Positions 61,774 to 64,000 of a DNA stretch of 64,000 nucleotides are shown here, one piece after another. A program made the translations under genes and the position numbers. The notes under the pieces are model-generated. The model was not told the origin of the DNA. It was given only the letters and a program-made list of their open reading frames with translations, and did no database searches. Location of the stretch: assembly GCF_016765675.1 (NCBI RefSeq), contig NZ_JAESWB010000371.1, positions 62,001 through 126,000 of the forward strand. The letters are read 5' to 3'. Source of the stretch: Neobacillus paridis. Lineage in GTDB: Bacteria > Bacillota > Bacilli > Bacillales > Cytobacillaceae. Position 1 is the first letter of the stretch. Every line of letters starts with the position of its first letter.

Positions 61774-61785
61774 TAAAATGAAAAC

Positions 61786-61816
61786 AGGCGCTCATCCTTG
61801 TTACAGGAAAGCGCCC
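61786..61816 (-). terminator. Terminator of the esterase gene
   Basis: Read on the minus strand, GGCGCT...AGCGCC with an inner TTCCT/AGGAT pairing is followed by TGTTTTC. It lies about 20 bases beyond the stop codon. Confidence 0.8.
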
Positions 61817-61836
61817 GATTATTTAACAATTTTGTT

Positions 61837-62685
61837 TTACCTACTTTCATTAATATTGGAGATATTAATAGAAAACTCCCCAAAACTCAATTGTCCTAAA
61901 GCAAATTTCGTACTTTGAACAAATATACGTTCATTTTTAGTTAGGTCACGTTTTGCTACCTTTTCAATCCATTCATCCTCTATGTCTAAAATATCTAAAA
62001 CATGCTTTTGTTTTGAAAAAGCTTCATAGTATCTTAATCCAAATTTTCTTTGGGAGATAGCATTAATATGAATGCCATCTGGATTTGCTGTTAAGCCTTT
62101 TGATGTTACAAAATAGCAATTTTTTTCGGTATGAGCAACTTTAGATAATATCTGGTTGATTTGTTTATATTCTACTGCGCTTTTTCCAAATCCGACTTTT
62201 CCAAGATAATGTCCCAACTCACCGATAATAATCGGGATATCTGGTGCATTCAATTCTTCTCTCAAATGTTTAAATAATGAAAGCAACTTTTCTTCATACG
62301 TCTTATAACGTTCCCCGTAACTGTCGCTTTCTCCTTGATGCCACAGAATTCCCACGATTTCACTTGTTTCCATCGCGAATTTTGCTTCAGAAATCGCATG
62401 TCTTGTTAATAGTCCATCAATTGTCCACTCATCAATAGAGCTTCCTCCTTCAGCACATGGGATCAACCCAATGGACTCACCCGGATGATCCTCCGTCCAA
62501 GCCTGAGCAAAAGAGGCTGCTGGCCCAACACCAGATACGTGGCGATCAAAATTAAGCGGCTCTGCCATCATTTGCCATCTACCGTTTCGCAACACATTTA
62601 TATGCTCATTATAAATCGGCGCTACATCCTCAATAAATCCTCTACCTGCCATATTTGATTGTCCGATTAATAATATAGATTTCAT
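61837..62685 (-). CDS. SGNH-like sialate O-acetylesterase/acetylxylan esterase family protein
   Basis: The 282-residue carbohydrate esterase (SASA domain) has the nucleophile Ser in LLIGQSNMAGRG, Gly/Asn blocks ILWHQGESDSYG, and the Asp-His pair in NPDGIHIN. No signal peptide, so it acts in the cytoplasm, removing acetyl groups from imported sugars. Start is ATG. Its promoter carries a palindromic operator. No partner sugar gene remains nearby. Confidence 0.85.
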   Translation of the reverse strand: MKSILLIGQSNMAGRGFIEDVAPIYNEHINVLRNGRWQMMAEPLNFDRHVSGVGPAASFAQAWTEDHPGESIGLIPCAEGGSSIDEWTIDGLLTRHAISEAKFAMETSEIVGILWHQGESDSYGERYKTYEEKLLSLFKHLREELNAPDIPIIIGELGHYLGKVGFGKSAVEYKQINQILSKVAHTEKNCYFVTSKGLTANPDGIHINAISQRKFGLRYYEAFSKQKHVLDILDIEDEWIEKVAKRDLTKNERIFVQSTKFALGQLSFGEFSINISNINESR

Positions 62686-62714
62686 AGAAAAACCTTCTTT
62701 CTTTGTTTACATAG

Positions 62715-62770
62715 GTCTAATTAGACTAAACGGGATTAAGAGTATAGCTTAATTAGACTTTTTTAGTCAA
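62715..62770 (-). promoter_or_regulatory. Promoter and operator of the esterase gene
   Basis: On the minus strand, -35 TTGACT, 18 bases and -10 TATACT lie upstream of the ATG. GTCTAATTAGAC (62715-62726) is a perfect 12-bp palindrome just downstream of the expected start point, and a half-site TAATTAGAC lies inside the spacer (62750-62758). A GntR-type repressor would fit. Confidence 0.65.
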
Positions 62771-62782
62771 GTCGATTTTGTC

Positions 62783-62802
62783 TTTATTCAACTAAATGGC
62801 CC
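62783..62802 (+). repeat. 20-bp direct repeat flanking the esterase unit, copy 2
   Basis: TTTATTCAACTAAATGGCCC, one base different from 61754-61773. A related AACTAAACTGCCCCG occurs near 61708. Confidence 0.55.
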
Positions 62803-62880
62803 GATTGTATATGTATATCTTGGACTCTTCCACTAACTTACCTCCTTTACTTCTATAAGAATTAGCGACTCTCTAATAAA

Positions 62881-62928
62881 AAAATCATCTCCATTCTCTA
62901 AAAATCTTTAGAGAATAGAGATGATTTT
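62881..62928 (-). terminator. Long hairpin, terminator for the minus strand
   Basis: AAAATCATCT-CC-ATTCTCTAAA pairs with TTTAGAGAAT-AG-AGATGATTTT (20 pairs, one small internal loop). On the minus strand a T-run follows. No gene is seen upstream of it on that strand, so its transcript is unknown. Confidence 0.65.
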
Positions 62929-63054
62929 AAACAAACTATAGTTGAGCAATCATTTTTAAGCTACCAGCATATTCTTGTTGTAATAGCAACCTTAAATTAT
63001 CTTTGATTGTATGATCTAAAAATGGTAATCGCCCAAAAATATAACATAATAAAT

Positions 63055-63094
63055 AGGAACCATAAAGTTCCCAAACGGAAATTTTATGGTTCCT
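63055..63094. repeat. 12-bp inverted repeat
   Basis: AGGAACCATAAA (63055-63066) and TTTATGGTTCCT (63083-63094) are perfect arms with a 16-base spacer. Related TTTATG-containing words fill the next 300 bases, in both orientations. No gene is supported in 62929-63722. Confidence 0.65.
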
Positions 63095-63315
63095 GTCACA
63101 ATACTGCTAGTCTTGTTATCCACCTTACATATGGTGATTTCAATCCACTTACCCAATAGGGTAAGACAATAATTGTGACATAAACCATTACTTTTCCACC
63201 AAATAAAGCATAAACCTTCCACGCTTAGAGCCACTTGGCTTTCAGAAAATCTAAATCAATTTTGCTAACTCCCAAAAATTAAGTTATTCATCAGTATATG
63301 TATAACTTTGGGAAG

Positions 63316-63388
63316 CTTTATGCTTTATATTTTTGTTCTATGAAACTTTATGCTTTATTTTTTTGATCTAGGGAATTTTATGGTTTAT
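63316..63388 (+). repeat. Three direct repeats with a 30-base period
   Basis: CTTTATGCTTTAT at 63316-63328 and 63346-63358 and TTTTATGGTTTAT at 63376-63388 are exactly 30 bases apart. An inverted copy (AAATAAAGCATAAACC) lies near 63201. Iteron-like, function unknown. Confidence 0.6.
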
Positions 63389-63465
63389 CGTAATTTCTCC
63401 GGATTTATGACCTTTTTTAATAAAGATCCTTCCTTTAAAATTGGCAAAATTTCCATTAAATAAAC

Positions 63466-63513
63466 AAAATCCCCAACACCTGTATTCACATAAATAACAG
63501 TAGGGGATTTTTT
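63466..63513. terminator. Bidirectional terminator-like hairpin
   Basis: AAAATCCCC (63466-63474) pairs with GGGGATTTT (63503-63511), with inner CTGT/ACAG. T-runs flank both strands. Confidence 0.6.
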
Positions 63514-63722
63514 AAAATAAATATTCAAAAATTACATTTCATACCCTAAAGATAATAAAATATTCTTCCTTAAATTATCATATTTTTTTTCAATTGAATC
63601 AATTTCATAATTATGAGCCCTACGGGCTCAAGGCTTTTAAACACTAAAAAAAGGAGTACCTCCCCAAAATGTCGAAATAAGTAAGCACGACACAAACTTA
63701 TAAGACTGGAGGAAGACTCCCT

Positions 63723-64000
63723 ATGACTATTATAAGGCAAGGAAGCCTGTTTAGACTACAAGAATTATATGATTTAGAACCTACCCATCGTTTTGAAGCT
63801 GTTTTTTCAGCTATCGACATTGAGCCCATCTTCGCTGTGGTAACGAAGAAATCTCGTTTTGGTAGGCCTGTCGATCTGAATTATGCAGCGATGATTTACT
63901 CATTAGTTGCCCGTTTAACGGAACGGATTCCATTTATTAAAGATTTGGTAAAGCGTTTAAAAAACGATACGATATTTCGACTAGACTGCGGCTTTTTAGT
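63723..64000 (+). CDS. IS transposase (DUF772/InsH-type N-terminus), cut by window end
   Basis: The frame is open from ATG 63723 to the last base (~92 residues): RQGSLFRLQELYDLEPTHRF, TKKSRFGRPVDLNYAAMIYSL and RIPFIKDLVKRLKNDTIFRLDCGFL. This is the N-terminal DUF772 domain of IS5/IS1182-type DDE transposases common in Bacillus. A GGAGG precedes the start. The catalytic domain lies beyond the window. The left end of the element is probably within 63610-63700, but I could not define the inverted repeat. Confidence 0.82.
   Translation, partial: MTIIRQGSLFRLQELYDLEPTHRFEAVFSAIDIEPIFAVVTKKSRFGRPVDLNYAAMIYSLVARLTERIPFIKDLVKRLKNDTIFRLDCGFL

Noticed and set aside
63016..63234. 72-codon minus-strand frame
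   Set aside because: It runs through inverted repeats, starts without a ribosome site and has no recognisable motif.
1..64000. CRISPR arrays, tRNA or rRNA genes
   Set aside because: No regularly spaced direct repeats with unique spacers, cloverleaf sequences or rRNA-like blocks were found; the 30-base repeats at 63.3 kb have only three degenerate copies and A+T-rich spacers, and no cas genes.

Overview
The window is low-GC Firmicute DNA, most likely from a Bacillaceae (Bacillus/Neobacillus-type) chromosome. The basis is AAAGGAGG-type ribosome binding sites, frequent TTG and GTG starts, B. subtilis-like families (YmaF, YetF/DUF421, AzlCD, YvgK-ModA, PepV/YtjP, YfcC) and dispersed Bacillus-type intergenic repeats. 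Genus and species cannot be fixed from the sequence alone.

Layout. 1-8.3 kb: transport and peptide genes (3' end of an amino-acid permease, PepV dipeptidase, YfcC carrier, YmaF, AzlD with a truncated AzlC beside an IS21 istB remnant, an MFS exporter, a YetF-like membrane protein). 8.3-41 kb: a long, almost wholly minus-strand catabolic island. It holds a LivKHMGF ABC importer, a YdiB-type quinate/shikimate dehydrogenase, a type II dehydroquinase, two TIM-barrel isomerase/dehydratase-like proteins, a ThDP enzyme, three acyl-CoA dehydrogenases, three crotonase-fold proteins, a family III CoA-transferase, an NDP-forming acyl-CoA synthetase, aldehyde and alcohol dehydrogenases, ETF, thiolase, 3-hydroxyacyl-CoA dehydrogenase and a PrpR_N-type sigma-54 activator. 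41.5-49.7 kb: an amino-acid-type chemoreceptor, an MFS carrier, a second sigma-54 activator, and an aldehyde dehydrogenase/saccharopine dehydrogenase-like pair. 49.7-64 kb: accessory DNA with two toxin-antitoxin pairs, a cobalamin riboswitch in front of a broken nrdHIE operon fused to an ABC-transporter remnant, a modA locus without modBC, a TnpB element inserted in a TPR gene, a structured element, an esterase flanked by direct repeats, and the start of an IS transposase.

How it works together. Eight near-perfect sigma-54 promoters (TTGGCAC-type -24 box, GG-N10-GC) lie on the minus strand at 18.5, 18.8, 29.2, 34.9, 35.8, 40.1, 41.0 and 49.6 kb, in front of almost every catabolic transcription unit. 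Together with the PrpR_N-type activator they define one regulon. The importer, YdiB, AroQ and an acyl-CoA dehydrogenase are in one operon, which suggests uptake of a hydroaromatic acid (quinate/shikimate class) and its breakdown through CoA thioesters, ending in beta-oxidation with ETF as electron acceptor. The exact substrate is inference. Several starts were moved because the longest reading frame ran through a sigma-54 promoter.
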